Source: Psettodes erumei (taxonomy: Eukaryota > Chordata > Actinopteri > Pleuronectiformes > Psettodidae). From it: a DNA stretch of 64,000 nucleotides. The notes beneath the pieces are model-generated. The model was given only the letters and a program-made list of their open reading frames with translations. It was not told the DNA's origin and made no database searches. Both the position numbers and the translations under genes were made by a program. The stretch is taken from NCBI GenBank assembly GCA_016785225.1, contig JAFBJZ010000600.1:620001-684000 (forward strand), read 5' to 3'. Position 1 is the stretch's first letter, and every line of letters starts with the position of its first letter. Below are positions 1 through 13,200 of this stretch, in pieces.

Positions 1-3000
1 TTTGAAGTTGTGGTTTAGTAGGCTGATGAGGAAAAAAACAAAACATACATACATTTTCAAGCATGATAGCATGTTCTGGTTTATGATGATGTGGAAATAT
101 ACACATCTTGGTATGTGACAAGTATGCACACAAAGGCTATTCGCTCAGAACATATGCACTTACAATACAAGGTAAATCATTCAATAACATTTCATGAACG
201 TTCTTCCAGCCCATCAGTGATCCGGGGGATCCATCTCCTCAGTTTCCTGGGCTAAGGTGAAGCTGTCAGTTCACAGATGAATAAGCTTTGGCCCAGAGGC
301 CCCCGGTGCCAAAGAAAGCACAGCTCAGACCCAGCAAAATTTTCCACCCAACCTCTACAACAGAGCCACATAATGTGCACACTGTCTTTCACACTGAGGT
401 GTTGGTGAAGGAGCCCCTCATAGCCGGGCTTGAGCTGTGTCAGGCGGATGAGAGGGGAAACTTTAATAAGATGTTTCCCCTGTTCACTGGCTCAAGATGG
501 AGACAGCAGGGACATGAGCAGCAGAATAAAGCACCTCTTGTCTTCACCTGCTGTAAATGTTCTACAGCGTAGGAGACCAAACTCAGATACAGTACTTTCC
601 ATCCAGCCAGAAGACTAGGCAGGAGGTAAAATCTGAGGTATGAGTCCAGCTTTTCTCAGAAGTATTATTGCTAAATATTTCTCTTGCTTGCTGGAGAGAT
701 ATCATTCATTGTTGATACAAATTGTACATGCTCCGAATTTGAATGCCATGACTATGATAATTGGGGCCTCCGGAGAAGAAATTTTTTAGGAACATTTACT
801 TTGGGATGCTGAGCATGGAGCTTGGACTAAAGCGTTCTGCAGATCTGCTGATCTAGCAGCGTAGAGCTGCGGCTCCCTTTCAAAAGACAACAACAGGGGA
901 GAGCAGAGAGACCTTACTCTCAGGGGTGAATAAAATGAGCCCGAGCAGGAGCTGATGCAGTGCAGATACGAGCAGGCTCACATGCAGTTTGGTCTGGCAG
1001 GCAGTGGATACCTCAGGTTCCCTGTGCTGTTGACTGTTGTTTGGCTGACAGTAACCATGGCGAGTTGAGTTTGTATCTTCAGCACGTGAGGGCTGAGCTG
1101 GAAGGAGGGCAGAGAGTTAAACAGAGCAGCTTCACCTCAGAGGCAACAGAATACCTCTTTGAGAAAACACAGGCGCCGTTAATCGTGGTGCCACGCTATG
1201 TAGAGCAAAACAAGAGCTACTGTATGCTTAATCATGTACTTCATTTTCTAATGTGCATAATAAGTTTTGGGTTATATTCACTGGGCAGTCAGAATAATAC
1301 CTCTTCAAAAAGTTTTCATATGCCTGTTTCTGCAGTTACAGCTATTATGTGCAATTTGAAAAGTTAATGACAGTATTGGATGCTGATTATTTTTAATTTG
1401 TATACTTTATAAATTGGTATAATTTGGCATTGAGTATCACAGACCAGTGAAGAATAGGGCTCAGTATGTCATTAATCATGTTGCAGGATTTCTGAGTGAA
1501 ACAGTTATGATATAGTTAATGTGTCTGTGAGCCGTGTCACTGTGTACAGACACAACACAAGGAAATGCATCAACTTTCAAGTCATTCATGTATGGTAAAG
1601 AGTGATCATTCGAAGTCAACTATGTTTTTTGACACTTTAGGGGCCTGGAGCTTTACCCAATCAGAGAATTTAAGTTTGAATTAAAAGGGAGACAATGTTA
1701 TTTTTGATTATTAAACACAACCTTGCTATTACGAATGAAACTTGAGTTTATAAACAATTAGATGCTTGTTCTGCTCAGTTCAAACCATCCAGGGCTTTTG
1801 CTGCTACTGACTGACTTGATCTGGTATGACCAGCAGCATGTAGTGATTAATGTTAGCTAATTTATTGACAAATTTATAATAGATGCTGCTGTGAGTTAGT
1901 ATACAGGCTTTTTGACATTTCCCTGCTTGTTTTTCTGTAACACTATGATTTGCCCCTGAAGATTACTGTATTGTAGCCTCACCATGAAATGCTTTTGCTA
2001 AATTTACATCAGCTTGCTTAAATCCAGTCCTTCAAATTATGTCATTTATTAGCCAATAGTTTATGCTAGAATTGAAATGAACATGTCTGATACCAAAACC
2101 ATTTATTGTCTAGTTACTTTATGTTACAAATCTGATTTACTGTTTGGGTCCTGCCATTTAAAGACAATTGCCGGGTGCTACAGTACGGAGAATTTTTCCA
2201 GATAGACACTAGATACTGTACATTACTCTGTTAGGCTCAGCCTCAGCCAGTGACATTCACTCTCTTCCTGTCAGCTTTATGATAAATACTGCAAGGGTGC
2301 TCTGAGACACCAGGTCTAGCACAAAGTCTATGCTCTCCATTTTAATCGGCTTAATGTACAACAACCCCTACACTGAAAACAATCCATGAATTATTCATAT
2401 TTACTCCTATTTATTCCAGCTTGGGAAGAATGGGAGTGTGACTAAGCCCAGTAGGATGGGCCAGTAATGAATGCGGTCTGTATCTCAGCTCTCCTTCTAA
2501 GGCAGCACGAGGGAATGAAACCAAATTCAGTGATCATGTGAGTCTTCCTAAGATCACCCTTGTCTATATTTTGTCTTCTTTTCAAATGGCATGCTCCCAA
2601 ACCAGGGCAGCAGCTGCCTGTCGGGGTGCTCTCCTTCATCCTGCAATCTATATTCACCCATAGGAGGTATTTATATATTTGCTCTTTGCTGCATTTCCTC
2701 CAGACAACCCTCTGAGAATTCCCTCAGTGCCATGCAGAGTGGTTGGGTGTGAAATGGGAATGAGCTTAGGGGTGTCTCCCCTTATAGATGTGGGTGACAT
2801 CACTTGCCATCTTTTCCTTTCGCAGGTCAACAACATCTCTGCCACCCGTATGAGGTGACTGTACCCAGTCACCTTCTGATGTCCAATAATGAGGCAGGGT
2901 CATTGAGTTGTAGTGGGATTGGCATTCATTGGTGGATACACACCCTCCTAAGAAAAGCTTCAATGTTGTTATAAGCAAAATATTTTTGCTTTTCTGTAGC

Positions 3001-6000
3001 ATTATATAATTATATGATAAGTCTGGAGCCACACAATTTTATCTTCATCTGTCTAGTTTATATCATCTTACTTGTGTTCAACAATTTGGGACATATTTTA
3101 TGTCGATACGTTTTCCTTCCAAGAGTTAGATGAGAAAACCAATACCACTGTATAACTTAATTTACAGTATTTCAGTATTGTGAGTACAAGGCTAGCAGTC
3201 AGGGTAAACAACTACCTGTATGAATGCAATATTAAGTGATTCTGTCTTAAGGTTTTGGAGCTTTACTAAGTGGGAGACACTGTCGTTCTCAGAAATTCTT
3301 GGACTCAGATTACAGCTCGGAGTCTGCCATGAATGTTTCATTCTGATATAATCATGATATTAAACATGTGACTTGAAGCATTGCATTTGGCATACAGAAA
3401 TGAGAGGGTGGGTTGTCTTCTCATCTCTCTGAAATACAATGAGCATAATTTTCAAGATGTTAATCTATTGTCATGAAAAATTACATCCTTCAGGTACTCC
3501 ACTGACAGTGAACAGGGAACTGACTGTGTTGATTCATAGGCAGTTGCACCCTGATGAGCATTATTTAGTGCTTTTAGCACTCTGGGGGTCTCTCTATAAG
3601 TTCATAGCTCTAAAGTTGCAAAACTAATCACATTGCCAGAATATTACTTGGCTTTAGAAAGTTAGCCTGCTGTTCATTTTAAATTGAGTTGCTTCTGCTG
3701 AATTCCTGACTGTTATTTCTGCAAGAGGGATGACTCAGTACTTGAACTGTCCAAGCATACAGTGGCAGCTGCAGTACATTTTTAAGGGAGGAGTAGAATA
3801 GAGCCTTTCCTTACTGATGCCAGCGATGTCTTGTGACATCAAGTGTATTTGTTAGAGATATGATGTGAGCTCTACCTGTTTGAGAACTACACAGATACAG
3901 AAAGCGTAGCTCATGAAACCAACAAGTGTTCAGGTCAGAGGACTACATTCCTGGAGTTATGGCAGACAGCCTTCAGGATTCTGCCTTTTAAGGTAAGACC
4001 CCACTCTGTTTCTCCTTATCCCCGTGCAGGCCCGATCTCTGTGTCTCCCGGGGGGGGCTCACTGGGTGCCCCAGGGTCTCCTTTTATAAGTTGTCACCAG
4101 CCAGTCATGCGATCACATCTGCAGGAAATCTCTGAGCAGGTTCTTTTCCTATACGACCCTAAAAAGAAACAGCAGCTGGCGGCCATTCATTTTACGCTTT
4201 GTTTGGAGGAGCTTTTACACTTTAGGTTTGCACAGTTGAATTACGGCCGCGCAGTAAAGCGGAACAACACACGACATGGAGAGAAAGAGAGAGAGCAAAG
4301 CACACATCTCCAAACTTCCAATTTTAGAAAAAAGGCGGAAGAGTTATGAATGAGTGTTGATGATATTCTCACAGTGCAGTGACCTCTGTCCTGCTCTCAA
4401 GAGCTGTATTGTGCTTCCACCTGAAACGCACCACGCCACGTCTGCGAAAGTCATCTCATTTCCATTTGACACCATGGGGAGTAAAGCAATATAAGAGCTT
4501 ATACTCTTTCACTGGCTTGTCAATCATCTGAGAGGACGGAGGAGCCCTGGCTCTCTTCATAACCCCCGTCAACATTAAGAATGTCTTGGAAAGAGTCCCG
4601 GTATGCATCAGGATCAACATTTAATGACTACCAAGAGTTTTAACATTGAACAATAGGAGTCAATGTCTGAATGTGGTTATCGCAGAGGATGTCTCAATAA
4701 CTCAAAGCAAAATGACATATTTTCTTCAAATATTTCCCTATCAAAATATACCTTTAAATCGCTTCCCTGTAAGCCTGTGATTCAAGTTATGAAATCTACA
4801 CTCAGCTGACAGGAGAAAACAGTAAAACCAGTGAGCCCTCTACAGGTAAATTGTGACATAACACTGAATAACACGCCATACCAAATAGTTTTGGTATGTT
4901 CACTTTCCCATTTACCTCAGGTTTCCTTTGCTGATGGCATGACATTGTTCTACAACAGCCTCATTAATCCCGCACATCAATTCTTACATAAATGACCTTT
5001 CCCAAGGATCACAGGTCACAGGGTCTTCTCTTTCTTGCAAGAGGGGAAAAATACCAACGATGTAGTCTCCCAGACGCAAATTTCTTTTTTCCCCTGAAGG
5101 TCAGCAGGCTTGAAGAACATGACATTTTGTGAGAAATATCCCAAACCAAAGATGGATCACTGAGGTCAAAGTTAATGAAATCTGAGGGCCTGATTCTGGC
5201 TGATGGATGCTCCTTTGCTGTCCCATCTTTGAAAAAATATCCATATGTCAAAGTGATAGTTTATTGATAGTTCATCAGATTAGGCAATCACATACAGAAG
5301 GAAACTCCCATAGCTAGTAGTAGTGTTCCAGCGATCACAATGTTAAAATCAGGTGGAGGAAACATGAGGAATCACTGAAAAACAGGCAAAGCTGGAAATC
5401 TAGCCTGGGTAGAGAACTAAGACAATCTGGCAAACAGGAAATGAACTACAAGAAGTATAAACAATAACTGGTCTGATTGGATCATTGGACACAGGTGAAG
5501 AGAAAAACTGGTGGGAAACTGGACCGAAGGCAGAAAGTAAAAAAAAAAAAAAGCATAATGGTAAACAAATACAAAGAACAAGCAAAACAGCAAGTGAGGA
5601 CATCAGTCATGTCCATGCACAACATTGCAAATTGCATGAGGGGCTGGGAAGGAGCAGAAAATACCTCAGCATTATTGAATAGTACATTTTAATTTGAAAA
5701 GACAATAAAATTTGGACATTGACTATGCAGTATTCACATGACCTGGGTGTGCTCCAGAAGTTAACTGTGTCTGATTTGCCCTCAAGCCTGCTGAGGAGGC
5801 TGACATACACAGAGCTACCGCTTCTCATTGATAATTCAGCACTGGCGATGATTGTGAGCATTTGGAGCCTTCTCATCTCTAATTGTGGATATATTCACTA
5901 AGCACAAGCATCAAAAGACATAGCTTAAAAAGACCAAAAGACCATTATAAAACTTGTATTCATTTATTTCAAATTTGATGTGAATATTTACCATTAATAC

Positions 6001-7080
6001 CAAAAATTCACACCCCTTCTATTACAGATGCTGCATGTGACGCCCTCTTGACTTATCCCTGAGTTTCCTGTCAGTCTAGGCTGCCATCATCTGCCAGATG
6101 TTTGGGTTCCTAAACGTAATGCCTGGTTCTTTGATAACAGAGTGAGGTTTTTCATGTAAGGGGGAATGGGCAACTGCCACAGTGAAGCATCAGACGATGG
6201 TGTGCAGCACCCTCTGCTGTCCCACAGGATCTGTCTCCAGCTCATCGAAACCTGGTCATTAACCATCTGAAGGCAGCCTCATTTAACAAAAGGGCTTAGT
6301 AATCATAGATTTAATTTTATTAAGAGGATTTTTTCTTTTGCTGGCATGAAGCTGACCTCCAGACCACCCAGACTTGCGTTCAATAGAACATTCCTGACTT
6401 ATGAATGTCAAACACAATTAGGTTTGAATATGTCCTCCTTAATTCCTGGGACCAAGATCCTTTGGGTAGAGGAGATTCATATGTTTTATAGTACATTAAA
6501 TTTACTATAGATATTCTGTCTATTCTACATGGATCTATTTTATGCATTTGTCTTGTCATTGTCTATTGTGAAACCATTGTCATTACTGAATGGAAAGTGT
6601 TTCAGCAGTCAAAGCATGATGACAATACAGATTAACATTTTTGTGCTTTCACCCCACAAATCAGAAGGTCCTAAGAGTCGAGCTACATCCATCTTTCATT
6701 GTGGGGTCAGGTCAGAGGTGATCCTTGGAGCTAAACCCTGGAAGCACATAGTGATCTCTTTGGGTGGCCGATGAAACAGGAAGATAAGACTGAACTGCAT
6801 CACAGGGTGTAAGGAGTAGAGACACATGAGTCACACGAGGATGATACAATGATAACGTTTAGATTGTTTTTTCAGATATTCTGCAGGTGAAGTCATTGAA
6901 ATACTGTGCTGTACTCAAGGGTAACTCTAGAGCTTTTTTAGACAAGTTATATTTTACTAATGACATTATCTGGTTGGCACTTCCCTCGCAGGGCAGGGAG
7001 AGGAAGAATGAAAATGACTCAACTATTTTGTGGTCTGGCCTGATCCCAAGCTCCCAAGTCCTTTTGCATGCAACCTGCTA
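1..7080. other. Intergenic DNA, no gene recognised
   Basis: I see no conserved protein, RNA gene or intact mobile element in this AT-rich stretch. Open frames here are short, lack recognisable domains and look like chance. Local points of note are a GC-richer segment around 4,185-4,265 that looks like a possible conserved non-coding element, a repeat-like stretch around 5,330-5,560, and a CTCF-like sequence around 6,204-6,222. The segment ends at a CpG-rich islet. Confidence 0.6.
5330..5560. repeat. Probable decayed teleost interspersed repeat
   Basis: The purine-rich text of the type 'ctggcaaacaggaaatgaac ... acacaggtgaagag' resembles the terminal, non-coding part of interspersed repeats that I recognise as common in teleosts. 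Similar wording recurs around 23,600-23,935 and 33,470-34,140 in this window. I cannot assign a class (LTR, non-LTR or DNA transposon), and no transposase or polymerase frame remains. Confidence 0.35.
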
Positions 7081-7245
7081 ATTCGTTCGGCTGGCTAACG
7101 ACCCGCTTGCGTGCCAGTTGATCATTAGCGCCCCGTCAGAAACGGTCACCAAACATGTCACATGCCCCCTGGTCTCTATTCGGGGTCGACTGTGGCGGGG
7201 GCCCGTGTACGAGCGGCAGTGGCCGTGACACATGCAGCCAAAGAA
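7081..7245. other. CpG-rich islet, candidate conserved non-coding element
   Basis: About 165 bases are clearly GC- and CpG-rich (for example 'ttcgttcggctggctaacga' and 'gcgggggcccgtgtacgagc') within strongly AT-rich surroundings. The segment also carries homeodomain-like TAAT cores ('ctaattcg', 'cattagcg'). An open frame crosses it on the minus strand but encodes nothing I recognise. The sharp composition change suggests an unmethylated regulatory element or a conserved non-coding element; that is inference. Confidence 0.4.
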
Positions 7246-10200
7246 AACTGAACAAATGAGCTGTGACAAGCTGCTAATAAAAGCAACAAAGACTCATGTT
7301 TATACGATTTCTGTCTGATTTGAACAAAATAGACCACCAAAATGTGATTGTAGATCTGAGGCACCTGGTGGACTGTGATTTACAAAATTCTGCTGGTTGG
7401 ACAGATTAAAGCCTTTAAGGGATTAAAAAAAGCACAAAGAACAAACATATTCTGACAAATATATTTATCCCAAAGATCTCACTGACCATATTTATACCAG
7501 CACTGACCCTATGGAAAGGGGCTGCAGGGCATCTGGATTCAAATAAATATATACATTTTGTAACATGTCCAAACTCACTCTTATTACATTATAACCATTT
7601 ATCATCTTACTTATGGTGTCGGTTCATATACAAATAAACCAACATCAGTGTGCCCTGTTAAATCAAATGTGTTAACAAAAATCACACCACTTTGCTGTAT
7701 AGCTCAAAGGCAGATGGAGCTTTATAAAGAAAACAGAAGAAGGGAGGTTGTGGTTTAGAATTGCAGTTGTAGACTCTTGTTTGGGTCTGAGTAACTCTGA
7801 AAAGCATTTCTATTTTATAAAACATGTTTTATATATTTGGTCCTTGACACTTGTGTATCTTGCCTTAGGTTTTCTTGTAACATATGGGACCACTGGGTGG
7901 CACCCTGGCATCACTGACAACAAATCATCATTTCTGACTCATCAAAGAGAGCTGGCAACTCAAAATGGCACAGAACACTGAGACTTAATAAGTGTCTCAG
8001 CACAGGAGGACTATATGGACTCTTTCTGGGCTTGTGCTTTTATTATTGTCCAGAATTTCACAATAGTTGAAAAATAGAGGCACTTCCCCCAAGTACATTT
8101 CCCTTGTCATAAAATATTTGCAAAACTGACGCATATATGCAAAATGCTCATATAATTCAAAATAAAACTGTTTTAAATAAAACCATCTTATTATGACCTG
8201 CACCTTGTGTTTGTATTAAGCAGGGCCCCTAGCTGGCACTAATACAGAAAATTATAAGGGGAATATTCCAGCAGCTTAATCCTTGCATGCTAACTGATCC
8301 ATTAAAGCCCTAAAATGATCCGACCCAAGTCAGCTTTCCTAAATTACATAAACCTTATTAGAAGAGTTTAACAACTCAGAAAGTGGAGCAGTCACAATAC
8401 AGCTGCCATATGACTGAAATCTCATCGGTGAACGCAGCAAAATTATGTTGTTTTTGAAATCTCTTCTGTAATCTCACATGAAAACCTTTTGTTTCATGTT
8501 TAAACCAATTGCGCTGACTTAGCAAGCCATGTGGAAAGTTTTTGTTTGGTCTTAAGTGGTCACAGTTCAATGTTCTGGCCAATGCAGTAGCATATGTGTT
8601 TGTGTGTACATGCTCCTGTGCACACCATTAACATGTGGGGTTGAGAAGCTGAGGTAATATACACATATCACACTAAAAATGTGTTTTGACAGACATGCCT
8701 GTGTTTTCTGAGCTGCTTGTTAAAAGATAAAAAGATAATAAGCTCTTCAAAGCTGAAATATCAAACAGACAGTTCTAGGCTTTGAAGTACTGGTTACCTT
8801 CAGCCTCCACATTTATTAAAAGTGGTGAAAAGTCAAAGCATGTAAATGAATGACAATGAGAAAACCTTCCAGGATCAGTTTTCATCAGTTTTAAAGGCAA
8901 GACAGTGTTGTTTTTTTAACCTCATGTGCCATCTAGTGTTCACATCAAGGCAGTACAGCTCCAAATAGACCAACAGTCTGCACTCGTTCAGACAAAATGT
9001 TGAATTCCAGATATTTTAACTTGTAAGCCATACAAAGCATGCCACCTGATCAAAGTAGCATATGTTCAGCCGTCCCAAACTTAGAAACAGGAAGCATCTT
9101 TACACAGTAGTAGAAGAACATACAAATCAAAGTGTGACTTACATTTAGTTCCTTTAAAAGCTAATCTAATTTTTAAAAATATTAATGTCATTTTTATTAC
9201 GAACAGTTGATACAGTTTTGTGCTCTGTGCCTTTGCACTTCCTCATTAAATGCTTGATTGTCATAGCATCTTGGCAATTTAGGTAGTTTTGTCTACATAT
9301 AATTAATATTTGTGCACTGATAAAACCTAAACACATTAACTCATATAACAAGACATACCGGAGGGTCTCAGGAGGAGCGGTTGTGTTGTACGGTGTGCTG
9401 ATTTTTGCAGTCCTTTTCATGTGACTCCACATGATGACAATGACCGTGCCATGTCCCCATGCTGATTGGGATTAAGGTCAGGTATTAGGTGTCTAACTCT
9501 CTGTTGCAGCCCCGCATACGAATAAGCGTCAGTCAATAATGGCACAGCAGAAGTAACATGGGCAGGACAAGTTAGACTCAATGCAGTGGTGTAGAATATA
9601 ATGGTGAATGTACAATATGTGCATGTGCACTTCCATTAAGGTAAGGCCCTTTTTTATCTCTGGAATCTGAATATCTAAGAATCTTTTTAATTCTTGACAG
9701 TGTAAAAACTCTCTTAAAACCAAAAGGGATGAATTATGGATTTGATAATGACTTAACATCTTAAAATCTTAATTGTAATCTTCAGAGAGAAGAAAGAAAG
9801 GACATACAAATAAAATTAAAGTAAAATCCTCCCTATTACTTACCTTGGACATTTTCAATACCTCACTGCAAAAAGTCAATCATGAATAACCCTGACCTTC
9901 TGTGAGTGACGAGTAATTATTAGTGCATTGAAGTGATTAAATGTTCCACTGTATGGCTTCACCCTATGCTATCTCACACTGTGGCATCATCTGTGGGAGG
10001 TCGTCATGAATTTTCCTCTGCACTGCTTTGTAAAAGGTCATTAGACGTATGGGCCATTTGCTATTTTATGGGAGGTAATGGCCCTAACCAGCAGGCTAAA
10101 TTCCATTACATGCTTTTTAAAAAGCAGGCAGAAGGAGGAGGGAGAGAGCACACTGAAACCCCGTCACTGCAAGGACATCCATCAACCTGTGTATCCATGA

Positions 10201-13200
10201 CAAGGATGAGACTGTGATAAGAGGTTCCACCCTCCACATCAGCTCAGACTCCCAGTTCCCACCTTCCCAGCTGTCCCATGACTCTGGCATCATAAATCAC
10301 CTGGCTCCAGAAATCACTGAGGATAATGTATCATTAACCAGCTTGGATTCCTTGATTGATGATCTAGTAAGTGAGGATCATTCCCCTCTGAAGGGAAATT
10401 CTAATATATTTAAGTTTGGGTCTTCACATATTTATAGGCATTCTGAATATGTATCATAACTTTGCACCCACCACCAATAATTCAGGAATTACATCCCGCA
10501 AACCATCAGGGTAGCAGCAGTAACCACCAATAGAAATCTCTCTTCAGTTGGTTTAAATGTGTGAAGGGGTTAATATTGTCCATCAATTCCCCCACATACC
10601 TTAGATTAGGTGAGCTGTGTCCAACCATTTCTGGAACTTTCCAAAAAAGGAGGGCACACAGGCCATCTGAGGAGTAAAATTTTGCAAAGAATGAGGGCTC
10701 ACGCCAACACCTGCAGCTTTGACTGCAGCTTTAAGACTATTTCACACCTCCAAAATCAATGAGAAGAAAATACAGAGGCTTACTCGCCCAAATTGTTACT
10801 TTTCCATATGGCAGCATATGACAGCAATAATTCCCCTTGGAAGCAATTTCACCATTTCTGAATATTTTTATAGAATCATGCTGCAGTATATAGATAATAA
10901 ATGCTACCTGGCTAACTGACTAGCTGGTTAAATTCCAAAATTATGAGAAAAAGCCCAAGACTGAAATAATATTTAATCAATTAATATTTAATTGAATGTA
11001 TAACTGTTTTATAGTCCAGGAAACTTCTAGATTTCTGCCAGTGTGGTACAAAAAGATGCTGTAAATGCAGCAAAGCATGCTGAATGCAAATTTAGAGATT
11101 TCTATAAAAATGTGGAATTACAGATATTTGTCTGCACCAGTGAAACTGTGCTCAGGGGGAAAAAGCACATTTGAAGGGACTCCAAACCTAAATGCTGGGG
11201 GCAGCTGCGATTCTGTGAGGCAGTGGCAGGTGAATGAGGGGAGAGCTGGTGTGTATGAAAAACTGTCAGCCCTGGTCTTTGAAAATGCATTAATCTTACC
11301 TGAGGATGATGAGAAAATAATTTGATCGTCAGGAATCAACACCCTCTTTTTTTCTCATCCTACCTATCCTACCTATCATCATTTGCAGTTAGTGAGAAGA
11401 CACACTTTTCCAACTTATCCCAATGTCCTTGAGAACCCTGAGATGACCTGGAAGGAAGTAGTTAAAAAAAAAAACAAGGCTTGTGGATGATTAATTCAGT
11501 CGTGAACCCTCCTTAATCCTGAGACACGTAAACACAGACGCGGCAGCTCCCAATAAATTATTGTCATGAAGTCTGCTTGAATTATAGTCCAAGCCAGCCT
11601 CCTTTTGAGAAAAAAAGGGGGTCTTTAGATATGACACAGTTTAATTTCATACTGAGCAATCATCTTGAGAACACCCCCTGCACATGAATAAGATTTGTAT
11701 GATTTACCAGTCAGCTATTACTCAGTGTTTGTCTGCCTGCCTGTCTCCGCATGAGGACTGTTTTTATTTGATGAATTATGGATGCTTAGTTGCAAACCCC
11801 CAGACACAACGGTGCAGTCTGTGTCTAGAGGGCTTCATCCTCTCCTCTCTGATATAATACTCTTGATGTGCTGTTTTGCAGTCAGAGTAGTGCATAATGA
11901 CAACAAGCACTGAGAGAGAGGCTGCATCAGAAGGATGTGATGACAGAACACAAGGCAATCAATTTTCTACACTACTTTTCAAAATCTGCTTTGTACAACC
12001 ACAACAATCGCCTATCTATCTATTTATTTTCCCACCTGGGGTTCATCTTCTACTTCTTTCGTGACAGCAGGAAAAATGAGAGATGACAGTTGGCACAACC
12101 CTCTGGGATATTGCAAAAGGTAAGGCAGTGAGATATGCTGATAAACTACAACATCCTGCACAGCCTTCACTACTCTCCCCACTGAGGGTGCATCGCTACT
12201 AGTAGCGCTGTGATGCATTTAAGACATGACCTCCTGAGCGGTTTTGGCCTGGGCCGCACAACCCAAATGGCTCAAGCACTTTAGGGCAGCACTAAGAGAC
12301 AGAAACATGTCTGCTGCCAGAGGCGCCATCATCGGCCTGTCAGCAGAGTGCTAAATCCAGCACAGTGGACAGGGGCTTACCAAGAGTCACATGCAGCTAA
12401 ACAAATTTGGCAAACTGTGATGTCCAAACACTTAAACTGTTATGGAGTCTACACAGGAGTCGTAACATGAGCAGAGCATGAGTGCAGCAGCAGCAGCATC
12501 CTTCCTACATCAGTGAAAAGACAGGATGCATTCAGGAACAGTAAAACAGGGGAAAATAGGCCTGATGCATTTTATGTGCATCGTAAAAAGTGAGTTACAT
12601 ATGTGGACAGCTGGATTAGTTGAAACTGAAGACAGCGACAGGATGCCGAAACATGTCCTGTGCATGAGACATTTTGGTAATATTGTTACGACATCAAAAG
12701 CAGGGGGAACAGGATTGCAAATCTCTGAGGAGAAGTAAAGAAGAAACATACAGTACATGCCTGATAGGATAGACCTGATATACATATACTTTATACATAT
12801 TTAAATGGTAAAATGTGCCAAAAGGTCCTATGGAACCTCAGTTCTTCATGATGTTTTACTTTCTCATTGGGAGTCAAAGTGGTTATACTGTGCAGTCATT
12901 AACCAGTGTCAAACCCTGATTTGTCATCACAATAACAACAGTGCTTCACTTCAGAGTAAAGTAACTGGTTTCGGCTTTCTTGTACATCATCAAGTTTTAG
13001 TCTGATGATGTGTGTCATAAAAGCCCCCAACTCTCAAGGTCCAGCACCTCCCATGCAATTTCATGTCCATTGCTCATCAAATGATGTCCCCAGCTAAAAT
13101 GGAATCTGTAAAATCCTCAGAAAAGTCCAGGGCTGACTCAAACTGCCATCATAAATCCCTGCCCAGTCTGGACTTTGCCATGATTGTCAGAGACCTCATT

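Noticed and set aside
960..1367. A 135-codon open frame near the left end
   Set aside because: It has no recognisable domain, no splice or promoter context and a low-complexity C-terminal half; it is consistent with chance.
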